Assembly: GCF_003024195.1 (NCBI RefSeq)
Contig: NZ_KZ679044.1
Location: forward strand, 124,001 to 188,000
DNA length: 64,000 bases
Origin: Streptomyces dioscori
GTDB taxonomy: Bacteria; Actinomycetota; Actinomycetes; Streptomycetales; Streptomycetaceae
Direction: 5' to 3'
The notes beneath the pieces are model-generated. The model saw only the letters and a program-made list of their open reading frames with translations. It searched no databases and was not told where the DNA came from. Numbering within the stretch: position 1 is the stretch's first letter; each line of letters opens with the position of its first letter. A program made the translations under genes and the position numbers. Below, piece by piece: positions 24,337 through 31,813 of this stretch.

Positions 24337-24463
24337 CATTGCCGGATCCCGGCAGTCTTCGGGCGTTCCCGGTGCCGGGCGACGCCGCGGTCCCGCGACG
24401 CATGGGGGTGGATGTGTCAAAGCGGCACCAAGGAAGCGTAAAGACTGCCGGGATCCGGCAATG
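24337..24463. repeat. 127-bp element bounded by 23-bp perfect inverted repeats
   Basis: The left arm (24337-24359) begins CATTGCCGGATCCCGG and ends CAGTCTT. The right arm (24441-24463) is its exact reverse complement. Each arm contains a near-palindrome of the type TGCCGGgATCCGGCA. The arms lie 81 bases apart in the divergent region between the PucR gene and the NfeD-like gene. Confidence 0.8.
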
Positions 24464-24532
24464 TGTATAGCGCATGCATCTGACACAATGCGAGTCCGCC
24501 GAGGTGATCGGCACAGTCGGGGAGGTGACCGG

Positions 24533-25048
24533 ATGAACCTGTTTCTCGGTCTCGGCATCGCAGGTGTCGTGCTGCTGCTTCTGACACTGGTCTTCGACGG
24601 CGTCCTGGAAGGACTGTTCGGCGGGGCGAGTTTCCTGGACGGGCTCTTCGACGGACTGCTCTCACTGCCGGTCATCGCCGGTTTCGTCTCGATGCTCGGC
24701 TTCGGCGGCGCCCTCGTGCTCGGCACCACCGGACTCGGGGCCGGTGCCGCCACCGCCGTGGGCATCGGGGCCGGAGCCGCGGCAGGCGGACTGACCTGGC
24801 GGTTCAGCCGGGCCCTGATGCGCGACGAACCGTCCGCCACACCACGCGGGGCCGACCTCGTCGGCACCTCTGGCTCGGTGGTCACCGCGATCCCGGTGGG
24901 TGGTTACGGCGAGGTACTCGTGCATCTCGCGGGGCAGCCGTTGAAACTCGCGGCGAAAAGCCCCGAAGCGGTGGCCCGGGGCACGGAGATCTGGGTCGAG
25001 GAGTCCCTGTCACCGACATCGGTGGCGGTCCGCGCGATCCAGCGCTGA
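24533..25048 (+). CDS. NfeD-like/flotillin partner membrane protein
   Basis: A 171-residue protein with three hydrophobic segments (about 2-25, 38-62 and 66-90, Gly-rich) and a C-terminal beta-rich domain (GTSGSVVTAIPVGGYGEVLVHLAGQPLKLAAKS...GTEIWVEESLSPTSVAVRAI) of the OB-fold NfeD type. NfeD-like proteins pair with flotillins to build membrane microdomains. GGAGGTGACC is upstream of the ATG at 24533. The flotillin gene follows after 57 bases, so they form an operon. Confidence 0.75.
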   Translation: MNLFLGLGIAGVVLLLLTLVFDGVLEGLFGGASFLDGLFDGLLSLPVIAGFVSMLGFGGALVLGTTGLGAGAATAVGIGAGAAAGGLTWRFSRALMRDEPSATPRGADLVGTSGSVVTAIPVGGYGEVLVHLAGQPLKLAAKSPEAVARGTEIWVEESLSPTSVAVRAIQR

Positions 25049-25105
25049 AGCAGTTTCGATCCGTACCGATCTGCCGCCTTGGGGGTGGCAAGGGGGGAAT
25101 TCATC

Positions 25106-26536
25106 ATGAGTCCAGTGCTCGTCGCGGTCGTGGGAGTCGTCGTACTCCTCGTCCTGCTCGCACTCGTCGTCGTCACGCGGTACAAGGTGGCCGGGCCCAG
25201 CCAGGCCTTCATCGTCACCGGGCGGCGCGGCAAGAAGTCCACCGACCCGGACACCGGGCGGGTGTTCACCGACAACAGCGGCCAGAAGGTCGTCGTCGGC
25301 GGCGGAGTCTTCGTCGTGCCCTTCGTCCAGCAGAAGTTCACCCTCGACCTGTCCAGCCGGCACATCCCCATCGCCGTACGCGGCGCGGTCACCCTGCGCG
25401 GCGTCAAGGCGAACCTCGAAGGCGTCGCCATCGTCAAGGTCGGCGGCACCGAGGACTCCATCCGCGCCGCCGCCCAACGGTTCCTGATGCAGCAGAACGG
25501 CATCGTCGGCTTCACCCAGGAAGTGCTCTCCGGCGCGCTGCGCTCCATCGTGGGCCGCATGTCGGTGGAGGACATCATCCGGGACCGTGCCGCGTTCGCC
25601 GGGCAGGTCGCCGAGGAGGCCGAAGCCAGCCTGTCCGGACAGGGCCTGGTACTCGACGCCTTCCAGATCCAGGACATCACCACCGAGGGCTCCTACCTGG
25701 AGGACCTCGGCCGGCCCGAGGCCGCCCGCGCCAAGCAGGAGGCCGACATCGCGGAAGCGGTGGCCCGCCGCGCCGCCGAGCAGGCCCGGCTGAAGGCCGA
25801 GGAGGAGATCGCGATCGCCCAGCGGACGTTCGCGCTCAAGACCGCGGAGATCAAGGCCGAGACGGACGAGGCGGCGGCCCGTGCCGCGGCGGCCGGTCCG
25901 CTCGCCCAGGCCGCCCGCAGCCAGGAAGTGCTCACCGAGCAGGAGAAGGTCGCCCAGCGGCAGGCCGCGCTGACCGACCGCGAACTGGACACCAAGGTCC
26001 GCAAGCCGGCCGACGCGGCGCGCTACCAGGCCGAACAGGAGGCGGAAGCCCGCCGGGTCGCGCTCGTCAAGCAGGCCGAGGCGGACGCCCAGCGGTCCCG
26101 GCTGACCGGTGAGGGCGAGAAGGCGCACCGGGCGGCGCTCGCCGACGCCGTACGCATCGAGGGTGAGGCCGAGGCCGCGGCGATCGGGGCGAAGGGGGCC
26201 GCCGAGGCGGAGGCGATGCGGTTGAAGGCGGACGCGTTCTCGCGGTACGGAGACGCGGCGGTGCTGCAGATGGTCGTCGAGGTGCTGCCGCAGGTGGTCG
26301 CCAAGGCGTCCGAGCCGCTCAGCGCGATCGACAAGATGACGGTGATCTCCACGGACGGGGCGAGCCAGTTGTCCCGAACGGTCGCGGACAACGTGGCGCA
26401 GGGGGTTGAGCTGCTCGGCTCCACGACCGGGGTCGACCTGCCGGAACTGCTCCGCAGGATCACTGGGCCGTCGGCTGCGCCGGCTGCGGCGCCGGCTGCC
26501 GCGCCGGCCAACGGCAAGGTCGACGTGACCGACTGA
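25106..26536 (+). CDS. Flotillin (SPFH/Band 7 domain)
   Basis: A 476-residue protein. An N-terminal membrane helix (VLVAVVGVVVLLVLLALVVV) is followed by the SPFH domain at about 25-195 (KVAGPSQAFIVTGRRG ... RSIVGRMSVEDIIRDRAAFAGQV). A long Ala/Glu-rich coiled coil (200-370) with the flotillin pattern of EAEA repeats comes next. The tail ends in a PAAAPAAAPA tract. It scaffolds membrane lipid domains. Start ATG 25106, with AAGGGGGG upstream, was preferred to 25079. It sits in an operon with the NfeD-like gene; two antiporter genes follow after repeat DNA. Confidence 0.92.
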   Translation: MSPVLVAVVGVVVLLVLLALVVVTRYKVAGPSQAFIVTGRRGKKSTDPDTGRVFTDNSGQKVVVGGGVFVVPFVQQKFTLDLSSRHIPIAVRGAVTLRGVKANLEGVAIVKVGGTEDSIRAAAQRFLMQQNGIVGFTQEVLSGALRSIVGRMSVEDIIRDRAAFAGQVAEEAEASLSGQGLVLDAFQIQDITTEGSYLEDLGRPEAARAKQEADIAEAVARRAAEQARLKAEEEIAIAQRTFALKTAEIKAETDEAAARAAAAGPLAQAARSQEVLTEQEKVAQRQAALTDRELDTKVRKPADAARYQAEQEAEARRVALVKQAEADAQRSRLTGEGEKAHRAALADAVRIEGEAEAAAIGAKGAAEAEAMRLKADAFSRYGDAAVLQMVVEVLPQVVAKASEPLSAIDKMTVISTDGASQLSRTVADNVAQGVELLGSTTGVDLPELLRRITGPSAAPAAAPAAAPANGKVDVTD

Positions 26537-26589
26537 CGGCACGGCGCTCTGACGGTACGGCGCTCGTCTGCGGCCGTGTGGGGGCCGAT

Positions 26590-26738
26590 CGCGCAGTTCC
26601 CCGCGCCCCTGGGGTGGGTGGGGGTGCGGCGGTCGTCCCGTGCGGGCCGGTGGGGGCTTGTCGCGCAGTTCCCCGCGCCCCTGAAAAGCGGGGCTGCGCC
26701 CCTGCCTTTCATCTTTTGGGGGCGCGGGGAACTGCGCG
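26590..26738. repeat. Cluster of 3 GC-rich repeats
   Basis: Copies at about 26590-26609 and 26662-26681 (forward) and 26718-26738 (reverse). The second and third face each other across a 36-base spacer. They fill the 320-base gap between the flotillin gene and the antiporter regulator, and no other gene is seen there. Confidence 0.85.
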
Positions 26739-26856
26739 AACGGCCCCCACCGGGCCGCAGACGAAGAAGTGCGCCACCCGGCCGTAGAGGAAACCATTCC
26801 GCAGCCCGCCGTAGGGTGAACGGATCAGCAGATCGACATCGGACAGGGGACCAGCC

Positions 26857-27342
26857 ATGGGCACTCCACGCCTGAGCAGTACGCCGTTGCCGGGAATCGG
26901 GGTGCGGTACGACCTCACGACCCGCGAACAACGCCGCATCTCCGTGGTCGCGCACCGCGACGGCGGCCGCACGCTGAGCGCGTACCGCAAGGACGACCCG
27001 GACGCCTGCGCCCTCTCCGTCCGGCTCTCCGCAGGAGAGTCCGACGCGCTCATCGACGCCCTGATGCCCGCCCACCACAGCCCCAGCCTGCTGTCCACGA
27101 CAGAACTGGGCCTGGTCGCCGAACGCATCGAACTGTCGTCGACCTCGCACTGGAACGGACGCCTGCTCGGCGAGACCTGCATGCGCACCGAGACCGGCGT
27201 CTCGATCGTCGCCGTCCTGCGCCGCGCCGAGGCCATCCCCTCGCCCGCGCCGGACTTCCGCCTCGCCGGCGGGGACACCCTCATCGTGATCGGCACCCGC
27301 GAGGGCGTGGAGTCGGCCGCGACCATACTCGGAAGGGAGTGA
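26857..27342 (+). CDS. Cation/proton antiporter regulatory subunit (KhtT-like, TrkA-C)
   Basis: A 161-residue cytosolic protein. The N-terminal 70 residues begin LPGIGVRYDL, and the C-terminal TrkA-C/RCK-C domain runs about 80-160, with HWNGRLLGETCMRTETGVSIVAVLRR and LAGGDTLIVIGTREGVES. In Bacillus, KhtT gates the K+/H+ antiporter KhtU and responds to c-di-AMP or pH. Start ATG 26857. The next gene begins three bases after its stop, so the two form an obvious operon with the transporter. Confidence 0.85.
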   Translation: MGTPRLSSTPLPGIGVRYDLTTREQRRISVVAHRDGGRTLSAYRKDDPDACALSVRLSAGESDALIDALMPAHHSPSLLSTTELGLVAERIELSSTSHWNGRLLGETCMRTETGVSIVAVLRRAEAIPSPAPDFRLAGGDTLIVIGTREGVESAATILGRE

Positions 27343-27345
27343 CAC

Positions 27346-28593
27346 GTGCATTCGTCCGCGGTCTTCCTGATCGAGTTCGGCGCGATCATCCTCGGACTGG
27401 GGCTGCTCGGCCGATTCGCCGGACGGTTCCAGTTCTCGCCGATACCCCTCTACCTGCTGGCCGGTCTCGCATTCGGCGAGGGCGGGCTGCTGCCGCTGGG
27501 CACCAGCGAGGAGTTCGTCGCGATCGGCGCCGAGATCGGCGTCATCCTGCTGCTGCTGATGCTCGGGCTGGAGTACACGGCGACCGATCTGGTCTCCAAC
27601 CTCAAGACCCAGTACCCGGCGGGCCTCGTGGACGCCGCCCTGAACGCCCTGCCCGGCGCCGCGATGGCGCTGCTGCTCGGGTGGGGGCCGGTCGCCGCCG
27701 TCGTCCTCGCCGGAGTCACCTGGATCTCCTCGTCCGGTGTCATAGCCAAGGTCCTCGGCGACCTGGGCCGGCTCGGCAACCGTGAGACCCCGGTCATCCT
27801 CAGCATCCTGGTCCTCGAAGACCTCTCCATGGCGGTCTACCTGCCGATCATCACCGCGCTGCTGGCCGGTGCGGGTCTGGCGGCGGGCAGTGCCACGCTC
27901 GCCATCGCGCTCGGTGTCGCCGGGCTCGTCCTCGTCATCGCGGTGCGGTACGGCCGCCACATCTCGCGGTTCGTGTCGAGCGACGACCCCGAGAAGCTGC
28001 TCCTCGTGGTGCTGGGGCTGACCCTGCTGGTCGCCGGTGTGGCGCAGCAACTGCAGGTGTCGGCGGCCGTGGGGGCGTTCCTCGTCGGGATCGCGCTGTC
28101 GGGGGAAGTGGCGGAGGGGGCGCACGGGCTGCTGTCGCCGCTGCGGGACCTGTTCGCGGCTGTCTTCTTCGTCTTCTTCGGGCTGCACACGGATCCGGCG
28201 AGCATTCCGCCGGTGCTGCTGCCCGCGCTGGCGCTGGCCGTGGTCACGGCCGGGACGAAGATCGCGACGGGGTACTGGGCCGCCAAGCGGGCCGGGATCT
28301 CGTCGAAGGGGCGGTGGCGGGCCGGGGGGACGCTGGTCGCTCGCGGCGAGTTCTCGATCGTCATCGCGGGGTTGGCGGTGACGTCCGGTATCGAGCCGCG
28401 GCTCGGGCCGCTGGCCACGGCGTATGTGCTGATCCTGGTGATCGTGGGGCCGCTGACGGCGCGGTACACCGAGCCGGTGGCTGCGCTGTTGGCCGGGCGC
28501 CGGTCCGCGCGCCCGTCGGACCCGGAGCCGGAGCCGGACGCGACGCAGACCCGGGACCTGGTCCCGAGCCCGGACGCGCCGGCGGAGAAGTAA
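27346..28593 (+). CDS. CPA2-type potassium/proton antiporter (KhtU-like)
   Basis: A 415-residue membrane protein with 11-13 predicted helices, beginning HSSAVFLIEFGAIILGLGLLGRFAGRF. It carries the Na+/H+ exchanger core (GVTWISSSGVIAKVLGDLGRL; VLEDLSMAVYLP) and ends with a short cytoplasmic Pro/Asp tail. There is no fused TrkA-N domain, consistent with a separate regulatory subunit upstream. The start is a GTG right after the previous stop. It should export K+ in exchange for protons. Confidence 0.88.
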   Translation: MHSSAVFLIEFGAIILGLGLLGRFAGRFQFSPIPLYLLAGLAFGEGGLLPLGTSEEFVAIGAEIGVILLLLMLGLEYTATDLVSNLKTQYPAGLVDAALNALPGAAMALLLGWGPVAAVVLAGVTWISSSGVIAKVLGDLGRLGNRETPVILSILVLEDLSMAVYLPIITALLAGAGLAAGSATLAIALGVAGLVLVIAVRYGRHISRFVSSDDPEKLLLVVLGLTLLVAGVAQQLQVSAAVGAFLVGIALSGEVAEGAHGLLSPLRDLFAAVFFVFFGLHTDPASIPPVLLPALALAVVTAGTKIATGYWAAKRAGISSKGRWRAGGTLVARGEFSIVIAGLAVTSGIEPRLGPLATAYVLILVIVGPLTARYTEPVAALLAGRRSARPSDPEPEPDATQTRDLVPSPDAPAEK

Positions 28594-28640
28594 CGCTCCG
28601 CGGCCCGCATGCGGCCTCGTCTGCGGGCCGGTGGGGGCCG

Positions 28641-29024
28641 GTCGCGCAGTTCCCCGCGCCCCTGGGTGGGCGGGGGCCCGGCTGTCCCCCCCCGCCCCTG
28701 AGGTGAGTGGGGGTTCGGCCGGGTGTCCGGTACGGCTCGGTGGTGGCTGGCCGCGCAGTTCCCCGCGCCCCTGAAACAGGGCTGCGCCCTGACCTCCAAG
28801 GCAGCCCAGCGACAACCAACCCCCACAGAACAAACACGGGCTCCCCCACCCACCCAAGGAGCGCGGGGAACGGCGCGCCCAGCCACGACGGGCCCGCACT
28901 GGACAGGCAACGGTTCCCCCACGCACCTCAGGGGCGCGGGGAACGGCGCGCCCAGCCCCCGCGGGCCCGCGCCGGACGGCCAACCGGTCCCCCGGCCCAC
29001 CGAAGGGGCGCGGGGAACGGCGCG
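28641..29024. repeat. Cluster of at least 5 GC-rich repeats in a 500-base gene-free stretch
   Basis: Forward copies lie at about 28643-28662 and 28752-28771. Reverse copies lie at about 28859-28878, 28931-28950 and 29005-29024, the reverse ones 72-74 bases apart with a CCAGCC(C/A)CGACGGGCCCGC flank. The region between the antiporter stop (28593) and the tatA-like stop (29097) contains nothing else convincing. Confidence 0.85.
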
Positions 29025-29096
29025 CCCAGCCCCCACCGGCCCGTGCCGGACGGACAACCGGACCCCCGCCCGCCCAAGGGACGCCGCAGCGTGCGT

Positions 29097-29318
29097 TCAG
29101 CCCCCCGTCCCAGGGGCCGACGGGCCGTCCGGTGGGATCACCTCTCCCTGGACCACCCGCGGCGGAGCGTCCCCCTCCGCCGCAGCCGCCGCCCGCTTCT
29201 CCGCCTTCAGGATCCGCGCGGACTTCCCCGCCGACCGCGCCAGATCCGGGCCTTTCTTCACGGCCAGGACGACGATGACGACCACGAGGATGACGGCGAG
29301 CTCACTCAGCCCGAACAT
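29097..29318 (-). CDS. tatA: Twin-arginine translocase subunit TatA/TatE family
   Basis: A 73-residue protein. The N-terminal hydrophobic helix (MFGLSELAVILVVVIVVLAV) follows the conserved FG motif region, with an amphipathic helix (KKGPDLARSAGKSARILKAEKR) and an acidic Pro/Gly tail. The size and layout are those of TatA, the pore-forming subunit of the Tat export system. No TatC gene is nearby, so this is probably a second TatA copy. The TerD gene lies upstream on the same strand. Confidence 0.85.
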   Translation of the reverse strand: MFGLSELAVILVVVIVVLAVKKGPDLARSAGKSARILKAEKRAAAAAEGDAPPRVVQGEVIPPDGPSAPGTGG

Positions 29319-29348
29319 GTGCGCCCTCTCCCTCCCGCCCTGCCGCCG

Positions 29349-29924
29349 TCAGACGCCGACGCCGAAGTCGGAGGCGATGCCCGCGAGGCCGGAGGCGTAG
29401 CCCTGGCCGACCGCGCGGAACTTCCACTCCGCGCCGTGGCGGTACAGCTCGCCGAAGACCATCGCGGTCTCGGTGGCGGCGTCCTCGGACAGGTCGTAGC
29501 GGGCGATCTCCGCGCCGCCCGCCTGGTTGACGACGCGGATGAAGGCGCCCCGGACCTGCCCGAAGCTCTGCCCGCGTGCTTCGGCGTCGTGGATGGACAC
29601 GGGGAAGACGATCTTCGCGACCTCGGCCGGCACGGTCGCCAGGTTCACCTTGACCGATTCGTCGTCGCCCTCGCCCTCACCGGTGAGGTTGTCGCCGGTG
29701 TGCTCGACCGAGCCGTCGGGGCTCTTGAGGTTGTTGTAGAAGATGAAGTGCTGGTCGGAAAGGACCTTGCCGGACTCGTCGACCAGCAGCGCCGACGCGT
29801 CGAGGTCGTAGTCCGTGCCGGTCGTGGTCCGTACGTCCCAGCCGAGGCCGACCAGCACGGCCGTCAGGCCCGGCGCCTCCTTGCTGAGCGAGACATTGCC
29901 GCCTTTGGAAAGGGAAACTCCCAC
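29349..29924 (-). CDS. terD: TerD family calcium-binding stress protein
   Basis: A 191-residue protein matching the TerD fold from end to end: GVSLSKGGNVSLSKEAPGLTAVLVGLGWDVR, DYDLDASALLVDESGKVLSDQHFIFYNNLKSPDGSVEHTGDN, GEGDDESVKVNL, and the ending FRAVGQGYASGLAGIASDFGVGV. Acidic residues in DYDLDAS and GEGDDE are the Ca2+ ligands of the family. The family is linked to tellurite resistance and stress response, and multiple copies are normal in Streptomyces. GTG start with AAGGAGAT upstream. The TatA gene follows after 30 bases. Confidence 0.92.
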   Translation of the reverse strand: MGVSLSKGGNVSLSKEAPGLTAVLVGLGWDVRTTTGTDYDLDASALLVDESGKVLSDQHFIFYNNLKSPDGSVEHTGDNLTGEGEGDDESVKVNLATVPAEVAKIVFPVSIHDAEARGQSFGQVRGAFIRVVNQAGGAEIARYDLSEDAATETAMVFGELYRHGAEWKFRAVGQGYASGLAGIASDFGVGV

Positions 29925-29966
29925 GCCGATCTCCTTATTGGTGTGAACGTACCTCGTGAGGCAGAA

Positions 29967-29982
29967 TCTACAGCACTGTAGA
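29967..29982. promoter_or_regulatory. BlaI-type operator between terD and the blaI-like gene
   Basis: TCTACAGCACTGTAGA has 7-base arms (TCTACAG/CTGTAGA) around a CA centre, the TACA-N-TGTA type bound by BlaI/MecI dimers. It lies 22 bases upstream of the blaI-like start and 43 bases from the terD start, so it could control both. Confidence 0.7.
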
Positions 29983-30003
29983 AAATAAGGAAGGAGACAG
30001 GAC

Positions 30004-30393
30004 GTGACGGACCGGCGACAGCGTCCCCCGCGGCGGGGACAGGGCGAGCTGGAGGCGCAGGTCCTGTCGGCCCTGTGCGCGGCGGAGGGGCCCGCGACGG
30101 CGGGGTGGGTGCAGGAGCGGCTGGGTGGTGATCTCGCCTATACGACGGTGATCACGATCCTGACCCGGCTGCTGGCCAAGGGCGCGGTGACCCGGGAGCG
30201 CGTCGGCCGGTCCTTCGTGTGGACTCCGGCCTCGGACGAGGCGGGCCTGGCCGCTCGCCGGATGCGCCGGGTTCTCGACGGCGAACGGGACCGGGAAGCC
30301 GTACTCGCCAGCTTCGTGACGTCCCTGGAGCCGGACGACGAGCGGCTGCTGCGTGAACTGCTGGCCCACCCCGGTGGGGAGGAGGACGGTTGA
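30004..30393 (+). CDS. BlaI/MecI/CopY family transcriptional repressor
   Basis: A 129-residue regulator with the winged-helix BlaI fold (LEAQVLSALCAAEGPATAGWVQERLGGDLAYTTVITILTRLLAKGAVTRERVGRSFVWTPASDE) and a C-terminal dimerisation helix (EAVLASFVTSLEPDDERLLRELLAH). Family members repress beta-lactamase or copper genes and are usually next to a BlaR1 M56 sensor protease. None is present here. GTG start with GAAGGAG upstream. The TACA-type operator lies in its promoter. Confidence 0.88.
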   Translation: MTDRRQRPPRRGQGELEAQVLSALCAAEGPATAGWVQERLGGDLAYTTVITILTRLLAKGAVTRERVGRSFVWTPASDEAGLAARRMRRVLDGERDREAVLASFVTSLEPDDERLLRELLAHPGGEEDG

Positions 30394-30451
30394 GCGTCGC
30401 CCTGTGCGCCGGGGTGGGCCTCATGGGTGACGGGGAGCCGTCAGCCCTCCG

Positions 30452-31459
30452 TCAGCCCTCTTCCTGCTCCTGCTCCTCTTCCTGCTCCTCTTCCTGTTCC
30501 TGCTCCTCCTCGTCCCCCTCGAAGAAGTCGCCCACCTCGTCCACGATCTCCGCCGCCACCAGTCCGCCGGCGACCCCGACCGCGAGCCCCGCCGCGCCCG
30601 CGGCGACCCCCGCGCCGATGCCGGGGTGCGACCGCTCGTGCGGTTCGTGCCGGTCGTGGCCGTACGCCGCGTCGGGGCCGTACGACTCCCGGTGCTCGAC
30701 CAGTTCCCGGACCCAGCCGTCGACTACGGCGTTCCAGTCCTGATGGCCGACGCCCTCGTGGGAGACGGTGAACCGGGTGAGCGTGTCGTCGCCCGAGGAG
30801 AGGAGGCCGCCGCGCTTGTCGGCCTCCAGGACCACCTCCATACCGGTGGGGGCGGCGAGGAAGGTCACCTCGATCTCGTTGACCGCGTGGGCGTACGCGG
30901 GCGACGGGGTGAGTTCGAGCTCCTGGTAGAAGGGGAGCTGCTGGCCCGTGCCGCCGATCCGGCCCAGTTCCAGGTCCGCGGACCTGAAGCCGAAACCGAG
31001 CTGCCCGAAGGCCTCCAGGATCGCCTCCTGGACGGGCCGGGGCGCCACGGTCAGCCGGTCCAGGTCGCCCTTGTCGCGCGCGCCCGCCACCGAGAGTTCC
31101 GTACGCAGGCCGAGGGCGATGCCCAGTTCCTGCCCGTACAGCTCGGTGACCGGGGTCTCCCAGGGGAGCGTGACGGCGAACGGTACGGTCCGCTCCTCGT
31201 CCTCGGAGAGCCGGAAGCCGCCGCCGACGGTGAACCGTTCGAAGACGACCCCGCTCTCGCTCTCCCCCTCCTCGTGCTCGGCCTCGACGCCCGCGACCAG
31301 TTCCAGCGTGATGTGCTCGATGTCGACGTCCGAGCCGCCGCCCCTGAGCCGGATCTCGCCCGAGAGGGTCCCGCCGGGCAGGGCGGGGGCGGGGCTCAGG
31401 ACCGTGTCCACCGTGGGGCCGCCCACGCCGAGTGATCCGAGCAGCCGTTTGAACACCAT
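30452..31459 (-). CDS. Spo0M-like sporulation-control protein
   Basis: A 335-residue protein. The N-terminal 250 residues are an arrestin-like beta sandwich of the Spo0M type (MVFKRLLGSLGVGGPTVDTVL ... GGTLSGEIRLRGG ... TLPWETPVTELYG ... RGGLLSSGDDTLTRF). A Gly/Ala hydrophobic segment (IGAGVAAGAAGLAVGVAGG) comes next, and the tail is almost only Glu and Gln (GDEEEQEQEEEQ...). The ATG at 31457-31459 is used; the frame upstream is tandem TAC-rich DNA. Spo0M influences sporulation through unknown partners. Confidence 0.85.
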   Translation of the reverse strand: MVFKRLLGSLGVGGPTVDTVLSPAPALPGGTLSGEIRLRGGGSDVDIEHITLELVAGVEAEHEEGESESGVVFERFTVGGGFRLSEDEERTVPFAVTLPWETPVTELYGQELGIALGLRTELSVAGARDKGDLDRLTVAPRPVQEAILEAFGQLGFGFRSADLELGRIGGTGQQLPFYQELELTPSPAYAHAVNEIEVTFLAAPTGMEVVLEADKRGGLLSSGDDTLTRFTVSHEGVGHQDWNAVVDGWVRELVEHRESYGPDAAYGHDRHEPHERSHPGIGAGVAAGAAGLAVGVAGGLVAAEIVDEVGDFFEGDEEEQEQEEEQEEEQEQEEG

Positions 31460-31735
31460 TGAGGGGTCCACTCCTTCATGTGCGGGTGGTCGTGCCGGGC
31501 CATGCTCCGAGTACGTGCACGCGTACGTGTACGTGTGCGTGTACGCGGTCATGCTCTACGTACATGTAGAGGTTAAGGGCGGCCCCCGTACCGGAATCAG
31601 GTACCCCCGACCCGTGCCCCACCAGGGAGGACGTGAGCTGCGCCACTCGTGCCCGGCATCTCTGGACTCCTTACTTTGCGATTCCTTTACACTGGTCCCA
31701 ACGCTTGACGACGACGAAGGAGCAACGGTTCCACC

Positions 31736-31813
31736 ATGGGTGAACCTCCTAGTACCAGCCGTGCCACCCCCGGCCCGAGACGTGTGCGTACGGGAGCGGG
31801 GGTGGCACGGTGA
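31736..31813 (+). CDS. 25-codon leader peptide overlapping the CorC-type transporter gene (MgtL-like candidate)
   Basis: The frame starts at ATG 31736 and reads MGEPPSTSRATPGPRR followed by VRTGAGVAR, ending at TGA 31811-31813. This overlaps the GTG start of the transporter gene in a GTGA coupling. GAAGGAG lies upstream, but 13 bases away. An acidic residue followed by prolines and then basic residues is the pattern of the Salmonella MgtL leader (Glu-Pro early, then Pro-Arg-Arg), where Mg2+-dependent ribosome instability controls transporter expression. Function here is inferred from position and composition only. Confidence 0.5.
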   Translation: MGEPPSTSRATPGPRRVRTGAGVAR

